A stretch of DNA of 35,744 bases from Minisyncoccota bacterium (GCA_016649835.1 JAENWX010000003.1:1-35744); one strand, 5' to 3'; counted from the first letter of the stretch, positions 5,341-13,023 are shown. Numbers and translations are program-made. Notes: generated from the letters alone by a model not told the origin.

Positions 5341-7503
5341 TTAAATCAGCTTCAGAAATTCATTTTCGGTTAGAACTTTTATGCCTAGTTTTTTTGCATC
5401 ATTGTATTTACTACCTGGCTTATCCCCCGCTACTACATAGCTAGTATTTGAAGAGACTGAAGAAGCCACAGAACCTCCTAATTCAATTATTTTTTTCTTT
5501 GCGTCGTTACGAGATAGAGCAGAAAGTGTTCCTGTTAAAACAAAAATTTTACCTGACAATTTAAGACTCTTTGCTTTTTCATGGTAAATAGAAACTCCAT
5601 TTTTAATAAGCTTTTCTATAAAATGTAAATTGGTTTTGTCTTTAAAATAATTAAAAACACTTTGTGATACCACTGGACCTATATTGGCTATTTTATTTAT
5701 GGTTTCAATGTCAGCTGACATTATTTTATTTAGAGAGCCAAAGTTGTCTGCTAAATCTCTGGCTGTTTGCTCGCCAACGTGTATTATTCCAAGTGAATAA
5801 ATAAACCTCCAAAGAGATATTTTTTTATGTGACTGAATAGAAGATATTATATTGTCTGCAGATTTTTCTCCAAAACGTTCCAAACCAGCAAGGTCTGCCT
5901 TTTCAAGAACAAACAAATCCGCCCCATCACTTACCAGCCCTTCATCTTTTAATCTATCTAAAATTCTTGGACCTATCTCGTATATTTCAAATATATTCAC
6001 AAAATGCTGCAAGCCTCTTCTACTTCTAGCTGGGCAATTTTTGTTTGTGCAGTAAAAAGCAACAGACTTTGATACTGATTCCGTTAAAACCTTAGAGGCA
6101 AGATTCATGCCTCGCTTTAGAGGTACAACCTCCGAAGCCAATTTAGAGGTTGGACCTCTTAGCGAATAGTCCTCGCCCCTCATAGGACTTTCTTCAAGTC
6201 CCGCTAAATTGCTTTTTAAATTTATATTTTTTTCTGGACCGGATCTTTTCTCTACTTTAAAATCGCACACAGGGCAAGTGTCCGGCATTTTAAATTTCTT
6301 TTCTTTTCCATTTCGAAGGTTTATCAAAACTTCAACAACCTCAGGAATAACATCCCCTGCTTTTTGTATAACCACAGTGTCACCTGTTCTAATATCAAGA
6401 CGGTTTATCTGGTCCATATTATGAAGTGTGGCTTTTGAAACAGTAGAACCCGCAACTAAGGTTGGGTTAAAGTGGGCCACAGGAGTTAGAACCCCTGTGC
6501 GTCCTACGTTTACAGAAATATCTTTTAGTGTGGTTGTGGCGCGCTCTGCTTGGTATTTATATGCAACCATATAGCGAGGTGCCTTCCCAACAACACCCAA
6601 AACATCTTGTAGCTCTATCTCGTCTACTGAGACAACAACCCCATCTGTTCCATAAGGAAGATTTGGTCTAATTTTTTCTATTTCTTCTATAAAAGAAAAA
6701 ACTTCTTCAAAAGAATTAGCTTTCTTCTCATATGGAGCGACTTGAAAACCTAAGCCCCTGAGAAGATTATGTTTTTCAGAATGGTTTTTAATTTTTAATT
6801 CTTCATTCGTAATTCTTAATTGAGCCACATCCCAAGCAAAAAAATCTAGATTGCGTTCTTTTGCGATATTTGGGTCGAGCTGGCGCAAACTCCCTGCTGC
6901 TGCATTTCTGGTATTTGCAAAAGGTTGCTTACCTTCTTTAATTTGTTTTTTATTTAAAGAAATTAATATTCTTTTTGGCATTACCACTTCCCCACGGACT
7001 TCTAAATAACTAGGATATGGTGCTTTGAGTTTTAGCGGAACAGTCACAATCATTTTTAGATTTTCAGTTACATCTTCACCAATAAATCCATCTCCGCGAG
7101 TTGAACCTTCTACAAAAACTCCATCTTTGTAAATAAGAGAAGCAGACAAGCCATCTAGTTTTAATTCACAAAAATATGAGTGCTTTTTATTTATAAGTTT
7201 TGAAATACGAGTCTCCCAATCTAATACTTCTCCAAACGAAAAAACGTCATTCATGGAAAGCATCCTGATTTCATGTTTAACTTTTACAAATTTATCCAAA
7301 GGTTTACCACCTACTCTGTTTTCTGGAGCATTTAAATCAATATATTCTGGATTTTTTTCTAAAAGTAACCTGAGTTCTTTATTTAGAGAATCATATACAT
7401 CATCCGTTACCCATGGGGCATCTTCTACGTGGTATAAAAATCTTAACCTAGAAATCTCTTCCCGAAGTTTTTGTATTCGGTTTTTAATTTGAGAATCTTT
7501 CAT
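5341..7503 (-). CDS. ligA: NAD-dependent DNA ligase, with a hairpin-coded insertion in the zinc finger
   Basis: LigA seals nicks during replication and repair using NAD+. Domains in order: Ia and adenylation domain with the Lys nucleophile in CELKLDGLSAS (about residue 113), the conserved TRGDG and EVRGEVVMP motifs, OB fold (NVGRTGVLTPVA), Cys4 zinc finger, helix-hairpin-helix repeats (LERFGEKSADNI, NIGPVVSQSV) and a C-terminal BRCT domain (LSGKIFVLTGTL). The length is 720 residues, against about 670 usually. The excess lies between the two Cys pairs of the zinc finger (CPVC about 408, then CTNKNC about 484), where roughly 60 extra residues are coded by closely spaced palindromes. The ATG at 7503 abuts an inverted-repeat element. 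Confidence 0.97.
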   Translation of the reverse strand: MKDSQIKNRIQKLREEISRLRFLYHVEDAPWVTDDVYDSLNKELRLLLEKNPEYIDLNAPENRVGGKPLDKFVKVKHEIRMLSMNDVFSFGEVLDWETRISKLINKKHSYFCELKLDGLSASLIYKDGVFVEGSTRGDGFIGEDVTENLKMIVTVPLKLKAPYPSYLEVRGEVVMPKRILISLNKKQIKEGKQPFANTRNAAAGSLRQLDPNIAKERNLDFFAWDVAQLRITNEELKIKNHSEKHNLLRGLGFQVAPYEKKANSFEEVFSFIEEIEKIRPNLPYGTDGVVVSVDEIELQDVLGVVGKAPRYMVAYKYQAERATTTLKDISVNVGRTGVLTPVAHFNPTLVAGSTVSKATLHNMDQINRLDIRTGDTVVIQKAGDVIPEVVEVLINLRNGKEKKFKMPDTCPVCDFKVEKRSGPEKNINLKSNLAGLEESPMRGEDYSLRGPTSKLASEVVPLKRGMNLASKVLTESVSKSVAFYCTNKNCPARSRRGLQHFVNIFEIYEIGPRILDRLKDEGLVSDGADLFVLEKADLAGLERFGEKSADNIISSIQSHKKISLWRFIYSLGIIHVGEQTARDLADNFGSLNKIMSADIETINKIANIGPVVSQSVFNYFKDKTNLHFIEKLIKNGVSIYHEKAKSLKLSGKIFVLTGTLSALSRNDAKKKIIELGGSVASSVSSNTSYVVAGDKPGSKYNDAKKLGIKVLTENEFLKLI
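6095..6210. repeat. Palindrome cluster inserted in frame within ligA
   Basis: Consecutive hairpins: GAGGCA/TGCCTC (6095-6113), GAGGT/ACCTC (6120-6132), AGAGGT/ACCTCT (6145-6159), GTCCT/AGGAC (6169-6188), with longer-range AATTTAG/CTAAATT and TTAGCG/CGCTAA. The DNA encodes the segment between the zinc-finger Cys pairs of LigA and keeps the frame. It looks like a palindromic element fixed inside a housekeeping gene. Confidence 0.75.
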
Positions 7504-7630
7504 CCGGTAGTGAAAAATGGCATTATGGATTCACCATTTTTATCTTATATTTTACAAAAAATTATAATATCTAATAAATCTATTAATAAAATTCCCGTTA
7601 CACAACTATGCCATTTTATACTACGGGATT
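7504..7630. repeat. Intergenic inverted-repeat element abutting the ligA start (type 2)
   Basis: On the minus strand the element begins ATCCCGTAGTATAAAATGGC and ends GCCATTTTTCACTACCGG directly before the ligA ATG, so the ends are imperfect inverted repeats of about 20 bp. An inner hairpin TCCCGT ... ACGGGA repeats the design of 2632-2757, although the arm sequences differ. Confidence 0.7.
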
Positions 7631-7642
7631 CATAAAAACAAA

Positions 7643-8134
7643 TTATTCTGAGAAATTAACTACGACTTCACGTTCAACTGTTCTTAAATTAGTTTTATTA
7701 CAAATATTATATCCTTTTGCTGATATTCTTGTTTTTGTAATTTCATTTGGATAAACTCCTGTAATCGTTTTTGTAACATCTATTCTAAAACATGGATCAG
7801 TGGAGGTTCCATTTGCAAGAGTAGGATAAACAGTATAACCAGTTGGAGTAGTAGATACAACTAAATTTTCACCAGCACAAGTCCAATTACCAACAATAGC
7901 TCCATATACTCTGTCTGCATAAAGCCCACAATCTGAAGCTGAGTCGGCTTGATAAAAAGCAGTTTGTGAATCTTTTGCTAAAGAAGAAAGTACGAGTTGC
8001 TTATAAGCTGTGTTTGATAACCCAGCAGTAATAACAGAAATAGCGCTCACAATAACAACTGTAAATAAAATTGCGTATCCTTTTTGTTTATTAATTTTTA
8101 TAAAATTATTAATCATTTTATTTATATCTGCCAA
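7643..8134 (-). CDS. PilX-like minor prepilin
   Basis: The basic N-terminus (MADINKMINNFIKINKQKG) is followed by a hydrophobic helix, YAILFTVVIVSAISVITAGL. This is the PilX-type variant of the class III signal (cleavage after Gly) in which the usual F-T-L-x-E is replaced by Y-A-I-L-F. The rest is a small periplasmic-type domain with Cys residues (DSASDCGLY, NWTCAG, DPCFRID, YNICNK) that may form disulfides. It overlaps the upstream PilV-like gene by 13 bp and ends the minor-pilin cluster. Its probable role is priming pilus assembly with the other minor pilins. An in-frame ATG six codons in is an alternative start. Confidence 0.78.
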   Translation of the reverse strand: MADINKMINNFIKINKQKGYAILFTVVIVSAISVITAGLSNTAYKQLVLSSLAKDSQTAFYQADSASDCGLYADRVYGAIVGNWTCAGENLVVSTTPTGYTVYPTLANGTSTDPCFRIDVTKTITGVYPNEITKTRISAKGYNICNKTNLRTVEREVVVNFSE

Positions 8135-8853
8135 TTCATAAGAGTTGTATCTAGCGACCTTGTTTTAGTTAAACCTCCATTTTTCCAAGAAACAGTAATG
8201 GTAACATTTACTCCATCATTGGCCACATTTGGAACCACTAATATTTGTCTCTTGAAACTAGTTTTCACTCCTCCAATAGAATTATAATTATAGAAAACAC
8301 CACCTGCAGAATCTGCATGATAATATAAAGCGCATTCTGTTGTAGGACATGCTCCGAGTGTTGCTCCTACGGTTTGGCCTATACCACTTGATACATCTAT
8401 ATAACATCCATTATATTGATTTGCTGTTGCATTACAAAGAGCATATTTTGCTACAAATGTATTCCATGGACCTACTACATCTACACCTGTCTGAAGAAAA
8501 ACACTAGAGTCTCTGTCATTTCTAATATAGTCTATTGCTTCTTGTAAAAGATAACTGGCAGTTATTTCATCTCTAGCATATCTTGCAGCAAACAAACTGT
8601 TTGCAACAACTGTCATAAGACTAACAATAGTAATTGTTAGGATTAAAACTGCAACCATTGTTTCAACGAGTGTAAACCCCCGACACCAAATTTTGTGTTG
8701 TGTTTTTGTTGCACTACTAATAAAAGTTTTAAAAATTGATTTATTACTATATTTAAGTTTATTAAGAAAACTGTCTAAAACACTGTGCGACGACACAAAA
8801 TTTGGGGGGGGGGTAAATCCTTTATTATTTTTTTTATAAATATTATTTATCAT
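8122..8853 (-). CDS. PilV-like minor prepilin interrupted in frame by an inverted-repeat insertion
   Basis: The class III signal GFTLVETMVAVLILTITIVSL is intact but lies about 60 residues into the protein, after an unusual leader. The leader starts MINNIYKKNNKGFT, runs into three prolines coded by a C10 tract, then 45 low-complexity residues, before CRGFTLVE. Removing the insertion joins KGFT to LVET and restores a normal prepilin. The insertion has inverted-repeat ends and a duplicated GGxTTTAC-like target (8672-8820). The mature part (ASYLLQEAIDYIRNDRD ...) is PilV/PulJ-like. I chose the ATG at 8853 because the upstream 25 codons belong to a duplicated intergenic element; the ORF track starts at 8928. 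A change in C-tract length would shift the frame. Confidence 0.75.
   Translation of the reverse strand: MINNIYKKNNKGFTPPPNFVSSHSVLDSFLNKLKYSNKSIFKTFISSATKTQHKIWCRGFTLVETMVAVLILTITIVSLMTVVANSLFAARYARDEITASYLLQEAIDYIRNDRDSSVFLQTGVDVVGPWNTFVAKYALCNATANQYNGCYIDVSSGIGQTVGATLGACPTTECALYYHADSAGGVFYNYNSIGGVKTSFKRQILVVPNVANDGVNVTITVSWKNGGLTKTRSLDTTLMNWQI
8677..8813. mobile_element. MITE-like insertion with inverted ends and a G10/C10 tract
   Basis: Terminal inverted repeats CCAAATTTTGTGTTGT (8686-8701) and ACGACACAAAATTTGG (8790-8805) bound about 130 bp of AT-rich sequence. Target-like words GTAAACC (8672-8678) and GTAAATCC (8813-8820) lie outside. The right end carries ten consecutive G (8804-8813). 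No transposase is encoded, so this is a non-autonomous element or palindromic repeat inserted in the prepilin signal codons. Confidence 0.7.
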
Positions 8854-8980
8854 CCCATTAGAAGTAAATACTCGCAATCTACTTGTCAGATTTATTATAT
8901 TATTTATTTTTGTGTAAATTGTTTTCATAATTTATTTTTATTTACTTTATGATTGCGACTTCTAACGGGATAGGTATATT
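8850..8980. repeat. 131-bp duplicated intergenic element, copy 1
   Basis: Nearly identical to 9559-9689 (offset 709 bp, few differences). Its ends are inverted repeats: on the minus strand TCCCGTTAGAAGTCGCAATC at one end and GATTGCGAG then ACTTCTAATGGGA at the other, the latter directly before the ATG at 8853. The spurious N-terminal peptide MKTIYTKINNIINLTSRLR in two ORFs comes from this element. Confidence 0.85.
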
Positions 8981-8983
8981 TAT

Positions 8984-9562
8984 TTAAAAATTGCGCTGTG
9001 AAGCTAAAGTTTGAATAGAAAAACTTGATGGAATTCCTTTTACCAGAACTGAGCCTTTCATTATTATATATACGCTTGCTTGTTTAGTATCATTAGGAGT
9101 AGAACCATTTACAATAAATTTCAACTCATCTATTCTTACATCTGGTGAAACAATAGGGACGCATACGTTCCCTTCTCCGCAACGCTCAATAGAAGTACCA
9201 CTTGCAGACCTTTTATATGCGATCTTGTTTGTAGCAGTAGGATCTTGCGGTCTGAATGCTATCAAAGTACCAGGTGATGTGCTCGTGCAATCTTTAACAT
9301 CTGTTAAATTACTCAAGTTAACAGTATCTTCTGCAAGAACACAATAATAGTTGGTTCCCATACGTATAGAACGAGTCATACTTTCCATTGCAAAGTTTAC
9401 GTTGTCCATAGCAAAACGTAGAGCTCTGGAAGTTTTGGATGCATCAAGTAAAGTAAAAAGAGAACCCATTGAGGCAAGCATTATAACAACAAAGATAGAG
9501 GTGGCTACCATTAATTCAACGAGTGTGAAGCCTTTATTTATTTTTCTATTTTTTGTAATCAT
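8984..9562 (-). CDS. PilW/PulJ-like minor prepilin
   Basis: From the chosen ATG the protein reads MITKNRKINKGFTLVELMVATSIFVVIM, a textbook prepilin leader (basic, cleavage between G and F, Glu at +5) and N-terminal helix. The globular part (MGTNYYCVLAEDTVN ... IERCGEGNVCVPI ... ISPDVRIDELKF-like) resembles PilW/PulJ minor pilins and has a Cys pair. The ORF-track start at 9637 adds 25 codons from the duplicated element, which places an implausible stretch before the leader, so 9562 is preferred. It sits between the FimT-like and PilV-like genes in the order usual for minor-pilin clusters. Confidence 0.82.
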   Translation of the reverse strand: MITKNRKINKGFTLVELMVATSIFVVIMLASMGSLFTLLDASKTSRALRFAMDNVNFAMESMTRSIRMGTNYYCVLAEDTVNLSNLTDVKDCTSTSPGTLIAFRPQDPTATNKIAYKRSASGTSIERCGEGNVCVPIVSPDVRIDELKFIVNGSTPNDTKQASVYIIMKGSVLVKGIPSSFSIQTLASQRNF

Positions 9563-9689
9563 CCCATTAGAAGTAACCGCTCGCAATCTACTTGTCAGAT
9601 TTATTATATTATTTATTTTTGTGTAAATTGTTTTCATAATTTATTTTTATTTACTTTATGATTGCGACTTCTAACGGGACGGGTATATT
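9559..9689. repeat. 131-bp duplicated intergenic element, copy 2
   Basis: Second copy of the element at 8850-8980. It spans from the stop of the upstream FimT-like gene to the ATG at 9562. The left edge lies at the start codon and the right edge at the previous stop, so the element forms the whole intergenic region. Confidence 0.85.
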
Positions 9690-10359
9690 AATTTGAAACA
9701 CTTATTTGACCATTGTTTGAGATAGTTACTGTTTTTGTGGTTACAGGAATTTCGCTAGTTGCTAATATTATTTGTATATATGATATGCCTTCCATAGCAT
9801 CACAGCTGGTATTGGTCACAGCACTTTTATAACAAAAAACTGGCTCTGGGTTTGGGCGTTTAAAAACTATATCCAAAGTCCCAGTTGCGGGTAGTGTCTT
9901 ATCAACAAGATAACCTCCTACATAATATTTTATTCCTAATATTTTATCTGTACTTGCTATATTTAAAACCTCAAGACATTCACTTCCGGTAGTAGGAGCT
10001 CCACAAACTGTATTATAATCATACATTTTATTTTGGACCACATCCATATCTGCAAATAAAATAAATGCTTTATTAGTGCCAGAGTAGGTACCAACAGGTA
10101 GAGGATTTACAGTGAAATGAACTCCGTAACCAACATCAAAAACTGAGTCAGTACTATGAACTCCAATGGCGTAGCCTTGAGCTTTTCTGACTGATAAAGC
10201 AATATCATCGGCTAGGTTTTGGATAGATAAAGAGGATCGGAATTTACCATAGTCAAAAATAGTTATCCCCGAGATAATCACGAAAATGAAAATCACAACC
10301 AAGAGTTCAACTAGGGTTACTCCTTTATTATATTTTATTTTGTGAAAATTTTTAAACAT
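9688..10359 (-). CDS. GspH/FimT-like minor prepilin
   Basis: N-terminus MFKNFHKIKYNKGVTLVELLVVIFIFVIISGI is a class III signal with V at +1 instead of F, then FDYGKFRSSLSIQNLADDIALSVRKAQGYAIG, the N-terminal helix and A-x-A-Q-G-Y-A segment of FimT/GspH pseudopilins. The C-terminal beta-rich part contains two likely disulfide pairs (YNTVCGAPTTGSECLE, FCYKSAVTNTSCDAM). It is probably a tip pilin or a primer of assembly; FimT-type pilins also bind DNA in some competent bacteria. It lies 18 bp after pilD on the same strand. Confidence 0.85.
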   Translation of the reverse strand: MFKNFHKIKYNKGVTLVELLVVIFIFVIISGITIFDYGKFRSSLSIQNLADDIALSVRKAQGYAIGVHSTDSVFDVGYGVHFTVNPLPVGTYSGTNKAFILFADMDVVQNKMYDYNTVCGAPTTGSECLEVLNIASTDKILGIKYYVGGYLVDKTLPATGTLDIVFKRPNPEPVFCYKSAVTNTSCDAMEGISYIQIILATSEIPVTTKTVTISNNGQISVSN

Positions 10360-10377
10360 TATATTAGTATCTAATAA

Positions 10378-11190
10378 TTATATACTAAATAATCTAATTA
10401 AAGAAAAGATATCTAAATTAAATATGAAAACAATAAGGGCGCTAACTATCAGAAATGGAGCAAAAGGTATTTCTGACTTCATATTTAGCTTATTTCTGGA
10501 TAAAAACATCGCTGTTAAGCTTATAATAGTACCTATCCAAAATGATAGTATTACCATAGCAATACCAGCGTATAGTCCTAGCAACCATCCAATACCCAAC
10601 ACCAGCTTCCCATCACCAAGACCCATAAGTCTTCCTTTTGAAAACAACCAAAGTAGTGCAAATGGTAGAGCAAGCACAGGACCAGCAAGCAATGCGGAAG
10701 TAGATGGCATTACAAATAAAGAACCAAAAGGTAGCGGATTTATAAATGTTGAAATAAGTGAAACAACTATAAAAATAAAAACAAGTTTGTCTGGGATTAT
10801 TTTGTGGCGTAAGTCGTAAACTGATATCACTATAAGTAGTGAAAAGATAAACATATACGACACAATAAAGAAAAGATATATATTACTTGAAAAATATAAA
10901 ATGGGCATAAACTTATATGCGATGAGCGCAAAAACAATACCAGAAATAACTTCTACGAGAGGATATTGGTGAGATATTTTACTTGCGCAACGACGGCACT
11001 TGCCTGACTGAATTAGAAAACTAAGAACTGGAATAAGTTCGTACCATCTGAGGTGCTTGTTGCAAGTCATACAAATAGACCTACCCCTAACGATAGTCAT
11101 ACCTGTATTAAATCTATAAATAACTACATTTAAAAAACTTCCGATAATTGTGCCCATTAAAAAAATAAAAATAAATATAAGTATGTACAT
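10378..11190 (-). CDS. pilD: Prepilin peptidase (A24 family)
   Basis: PilD is the membrane aspartyl protease that cleaves prepilin leaders and usually N-methylates the new N-terminus. The 270-residue protein has the GSFLNVVIYR motif after the first helix, the cytoplasmic zinc site CMTCNKHLRWYELIP ... CRRCASKIS, and both catalytic Asp: YDLRHKIIPD and the GxGD motif in MGLGDGKLVLG. About eight membrane helices are predicted. All expected residues are present. It sits between the major pilins and the minor pilins, its substrates. Confidence 0.96.
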   Translation of the reverse strand: MYILIFIFIFLMGTIIGSFLNVVIYRFNTGMTIVRGRSICMTCNKHLRWYELIPVLSFLIQSGKCRRCASKISHQYPLVEVISGIVFALIAYKFMPILYFSSNIYLFFIVSYMFIFSLLIVISVYDLRHKIIPDKLVFIFIVVSLISTFINPLPFGSLFVMPSTSALLAGPVLALPFALLWLFSKGRLMGLGDGKLVLGIGWLLGLYAGIAMVILSFWIGTIISLTAMFLSRNKLNMKSEIPFAPFLIVSALIVFIFNLDIFSLIRLFSI

Positions 11191-11298
11191 GAATATAGTA
11201 TAACATTCTGTGGAGAATTTTGGTATAGGGGAAACTTAATTAAAATTAACTTAATTTTTAAATAACAAAATGCACTACAGAATAAATTGAGACAAATA

Positions 11299-11333
11299 AA
11301 AAACACTCCGAATAAATTCGGAGTGTTTTTTAT
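11299..11333 (-). terminator. Terminator of pilin gene 1
   Basis: Stem AACACTCCGAA / TTCGGAGTGTT with TAAA loop and flanking A/T runs, just downstream of the stop at 11347. It separates the pilins from pilD. Confidence 0.88.
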
Positions 11334-11346
11334 TTGATTAAATTAA

Positions 11347-11847
11347 TTATTCTACACAATTACCTGCTGCATTTATTTCTGCAGTAATAGCTGTTTGTCC
11401 GCCGTCAGCAACAGTAACCTCTTTAGATTTACCTGTATTATCAACACACCATGCTTTTGTTGAACTAGATTTTAACCCAGCCACTATAGCCCAAGTTGCC
11501 TGATTGGCACTTGAAGAACACGCAGCCAATACTCCTTGACCTATAGTGGCAGTAATAGCAGCTTGTACATTGGCGTTACCAAATATTGTACCTGCTGTAG
11601 TAGGACATACACCTGCAGTTACAGCTGTAGCAGCACATGCTACTGCTCCATCACTACTATAACAACCCTTATCTGTAAAAATAAGTTCTCCTTGCGCACG
11701 CATGTTTCCTAAATTTGACTTAATAGCAGCATCTGCTCCTTTAGCACGAGCTGTGTTAAGTGAGGCTAAAACAACTGAAGATAATATACCGATGATTGCG
11801 ATAACAACTAGCAATTCGATTAATGTAAAACCTTGATTTTTTTTCAT
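11347..11847 (-). CDS. Type IV major-type pilin 1
   Basis: Prepilin leader MKKNQG then FTLIELLVVIAIIGILSSVVLASLNTARAKGADAAIKS. Cleavage is expected between G6 and F7, and Glu at mature +5 is present. The globular domain of about 120 residues is Ala/Thr/Ser rich with several Cys (GCYSSDGAVACAA, VLAACSSS, KAWCVD, GNCVE), fitting disulfides and a C-terminal D-region. It is one of three tandem genes with nearly identical first 40 residues and divergent C-terminal domains. It has its own extended -10 promoter, 5' hairpin and terminator, so the three can be expressed independently. Confidence 0.93.
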   Translation of the reverse strand: MKKNQGFTLIELLVVIAIIGILSSVVLASLNTARAKGADAAIKSNLGNMRAQGELIFTDKGCYSSDGAVACAATAVTAGVCPTTAGTIFGNANVQAAITATIGQGVLAACSSSANQATWAIVAGLKSSSTKAWCVDNTGKSKEVTVADGGQTAITAEINAAGNCVE

Positions 11848-11871
11848 AATAATTTTTATCTTTAATAATAT

Positions 11872-11887
11872 GTCTTTCTCGAAAGAC
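11872..11887 (-). promoter_or_regulatory. Conserved 5' UTR hairpin of pilin gene 1
   Basis: Minus strand GTCTTTCGAGAAAGAC, a short perfect stem about 25 nt upstream of the start codon and near the predicted 5' end of the mRNA. The same element precedes the two other pilin genes. Its position fits an mRNA-stabilising 5' hairpin. Confidence 0.7.
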
Positions 11888-11903
11888 GCGACTTTGCTTT
11901 TAA

Positions 11904-11912
11904 ATTATATCA
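11904..11912 (-). promoter_or_regulatory. Extended -10 promoter TGATATAAT of pilin gene 1
   Basis: TGATATAAT on the minus strand, followed by a roughly 50-nt leader carrying the GTCTTT hairpin. No good -35 box is seen. Confidence 0.7.
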
Positions 11913-11920
11913 TACAATAA

Positions 11921-11952
11921 CAAAAAAACTATCTTTTAAGATAGTTTTTTTG
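11921..11952 (-). terminator. Terminator of pilin gene 2
   Basis: Hairpin AAAAACTATCTT / AAGATAGTTTTT ending in T7 on the plus strand and A-rich on the other side, 15 bp past the stop at 11967. The palindrome can serve the minus-strand gene. Confidence 0.8.
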
Positions 11953-11966
11953 TATAAAAATTTATA

Positions 11967-12437
11967 TTAACACGCCACACCTGTTGTTGTTGCTGCCGCT
12001 TTTCCTCCGGAAAAACCAGTTGAATCTACACACCAGTGAGAGAAACTACCGTCAGCAACTTTTAATGGAACAGAAACTACCCAAGCAGAAGAAGAACCTA
12101 TAGATGAGCCACAAAATCCTGCAGCACCTCCAGCAGAAACAGCAGACGCAACTTGCGCAACTATATTTTTTTCTCCTTTTGTACCCGCTGGATCAAAAAG
12201 TGAACCCGCAGCTCCAGTACAACTAGATGCATTGGCAACAGTTCCGTATGCACTTCCAACCGTATCATAAACCATCTCAGCCTGAGCACGAATATTTGCT
12301 AAGTTTGATTTAATTGCAGCGTTAGCTCCTTTAGAACGTGCTGTATTTAGTGATGCCAAAACAACTGAAGATAATATACCAATAATAGCAATAACAACTA
12401 ACAGTTCGATAAGAGTGAAACCTTTATTTTTATTCAT
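11967..12437 (-). CDS. Type IV major-type pilin 2
   Basis: MNKNKG|FTLIELLVVIAIIGILSS, then VVLASLNTARSKGANAAIKS: almost identical to pilins 1 and 3 over the leader and spine helix. The C-terminal domain differs (AYGTVANASSCTGAAG, AGFCGSS, SHWCVDSTGFSGGK, VAC end) and has four Cys. The shared W-C-V-D-x-T-G motif near the C-terminus is also found in pilins 1 and 3 and may mark the disulfide loop. Own promoter, 5' hairpin and terminator. It could be an alternative major subunit or an antigenic variant. Confidence 0.93.
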   Translation of the reverse strand: MNKNKGFTLIELLVVIAIIGILSSVVLASLNTARSKGANAAIKSNLANIRAQAEMVYDTVGSAYGTVANASSCTGAAGSLFDPAGTKGEKNIVAQVASAVSAGGAAGFCGSSIGSSSAWVVSVPLKVADGSFSHWCVDSTGFSGGKAAATTTGVAC

Positions 12438-12462
12438 AATAATTTTTTAACTTTCATAATAT

Positions 12463-12478
12463 GTCTTTTTCGAAAGAC
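12463..12478 (-). promoter_or_regulatory. Conserved 5' UTR hairpin of pilin gene 2
   Basis: Minus strand GTCTTTCGAAAAAGAC, 6-bp stem with CGAA loop, same distance from the start as in pilins 1 and 3. Confidence 0.7.
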
Positions 12479-12501
12479 ATGACACTGCTTTTAATATTTT
12501 C

Positions 12502-12510
12502 ATTATATCA
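12502..12510 (-). promoter_or_regulatory. Extended -10 promoter TGATATAAT of pilin gene 2
   Basis: Exact TGATATAAT on the minus strand upstream of the hairpin leader. Confidence 0.7.
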
Positions 12511-12542
12511 TATACAAATTAAATGTATACAATGTTTAAATC

Positions 12543-12574
12543 AAAAAACACCCCAATATTATTGGGGTGTTTTA
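12543..12574 (-). terminator. Terminator of pilin gene 3
   Basis: Stem AACACCCCAAT / ATTGGGGTGTT with A/T runs on both sides, 17 bp downstream of the stop at 12591. Confidence 0.88.
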
Positions 12575-12590
12575 AAAATATATTAATATA

Positions 12591-13001
12591 TTAACAAACT
12601 AGGTCCGTTGTAGCAGTTAGGGATGTTCCTGTATTTACTTTTGCTGCTCCTGTTGAATCAACACAGTAGAAGCTAGTGCTTGCTTTAAGCTGTGCTTCAA
12701 GTCCCCATGCTGCTGCAGTATCAACACATTTTACATTTGTTCCTCCAGCTGTTCCTGCTCCTGTAACCATAGCAGGAATACCTGTTGTTGCTGTTGTACA
12801 AACGCTTAAGTAACTTGAGGAATTACCATCATAGTATAATTCTGCCTGTGCTCTAGCGTTATTTATAGTTGACTTTATTGCAGCATCTGCGCCCTTGGAA
12901 CGAGCTGTGTTTAGAGAAGCCAAAACAACTGATGATAATATACCTATGATTGCAATAACAACCAATAATTCTATAAGAGTGAAACCTTTATTTTTATTCA
13001 T
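12591..13001 (-). CDS. Type IV major-type pilin 3
   Basis: MNKNKG|FTLIELLVVIAIIGILSS with the same spine helix as pilins 1 and 2, then a shorter C-terminal domain (136 residues in total) with Cys in LSVCTTA, NVKCVDTA, FYCVDSTG and a terminal Cys. It is the first pilin gene downstream of pilC and has its own TGATATAAT promoter, GTCTTT hairpin leader and terminator. Of the three it has the smallest head domain. Which of the three is the main subunit cannot be told from sequence. Confidence 0.93.
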   Translation of the reverse strand: MNKNKGFTLIELLVVIAIIGILSSVVLASLNTARSKGADAAIKSTINNARAQAELYYDGNSSSYLSVCTTATTGIPAMVTGAGTAGGTNVKCVDTAAAWGLEAQLKASTSFYCVDSTGAAKVNTGTSLTATTDLVC

Positions 13002-13023
13002 AATAATTTAACTTTAATAATTT

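Noticed and set aside
8677-8813. Frameshifted pseudogene in the PilV-like locus
   Set aside because: The reading frame remains open through the insertion and the GFTLVE motif is rebuilt, so decay is not shown.
8854-8928. 25-codon leader MKTIYTK... of the PilV-like ORF (and the same at 9563-9637)
   Set aside because: The peptide is identical in two genes because it is coded by the duplicated intergenic element; the prepilin leader of the second gene starts cleanly at the later ATG.
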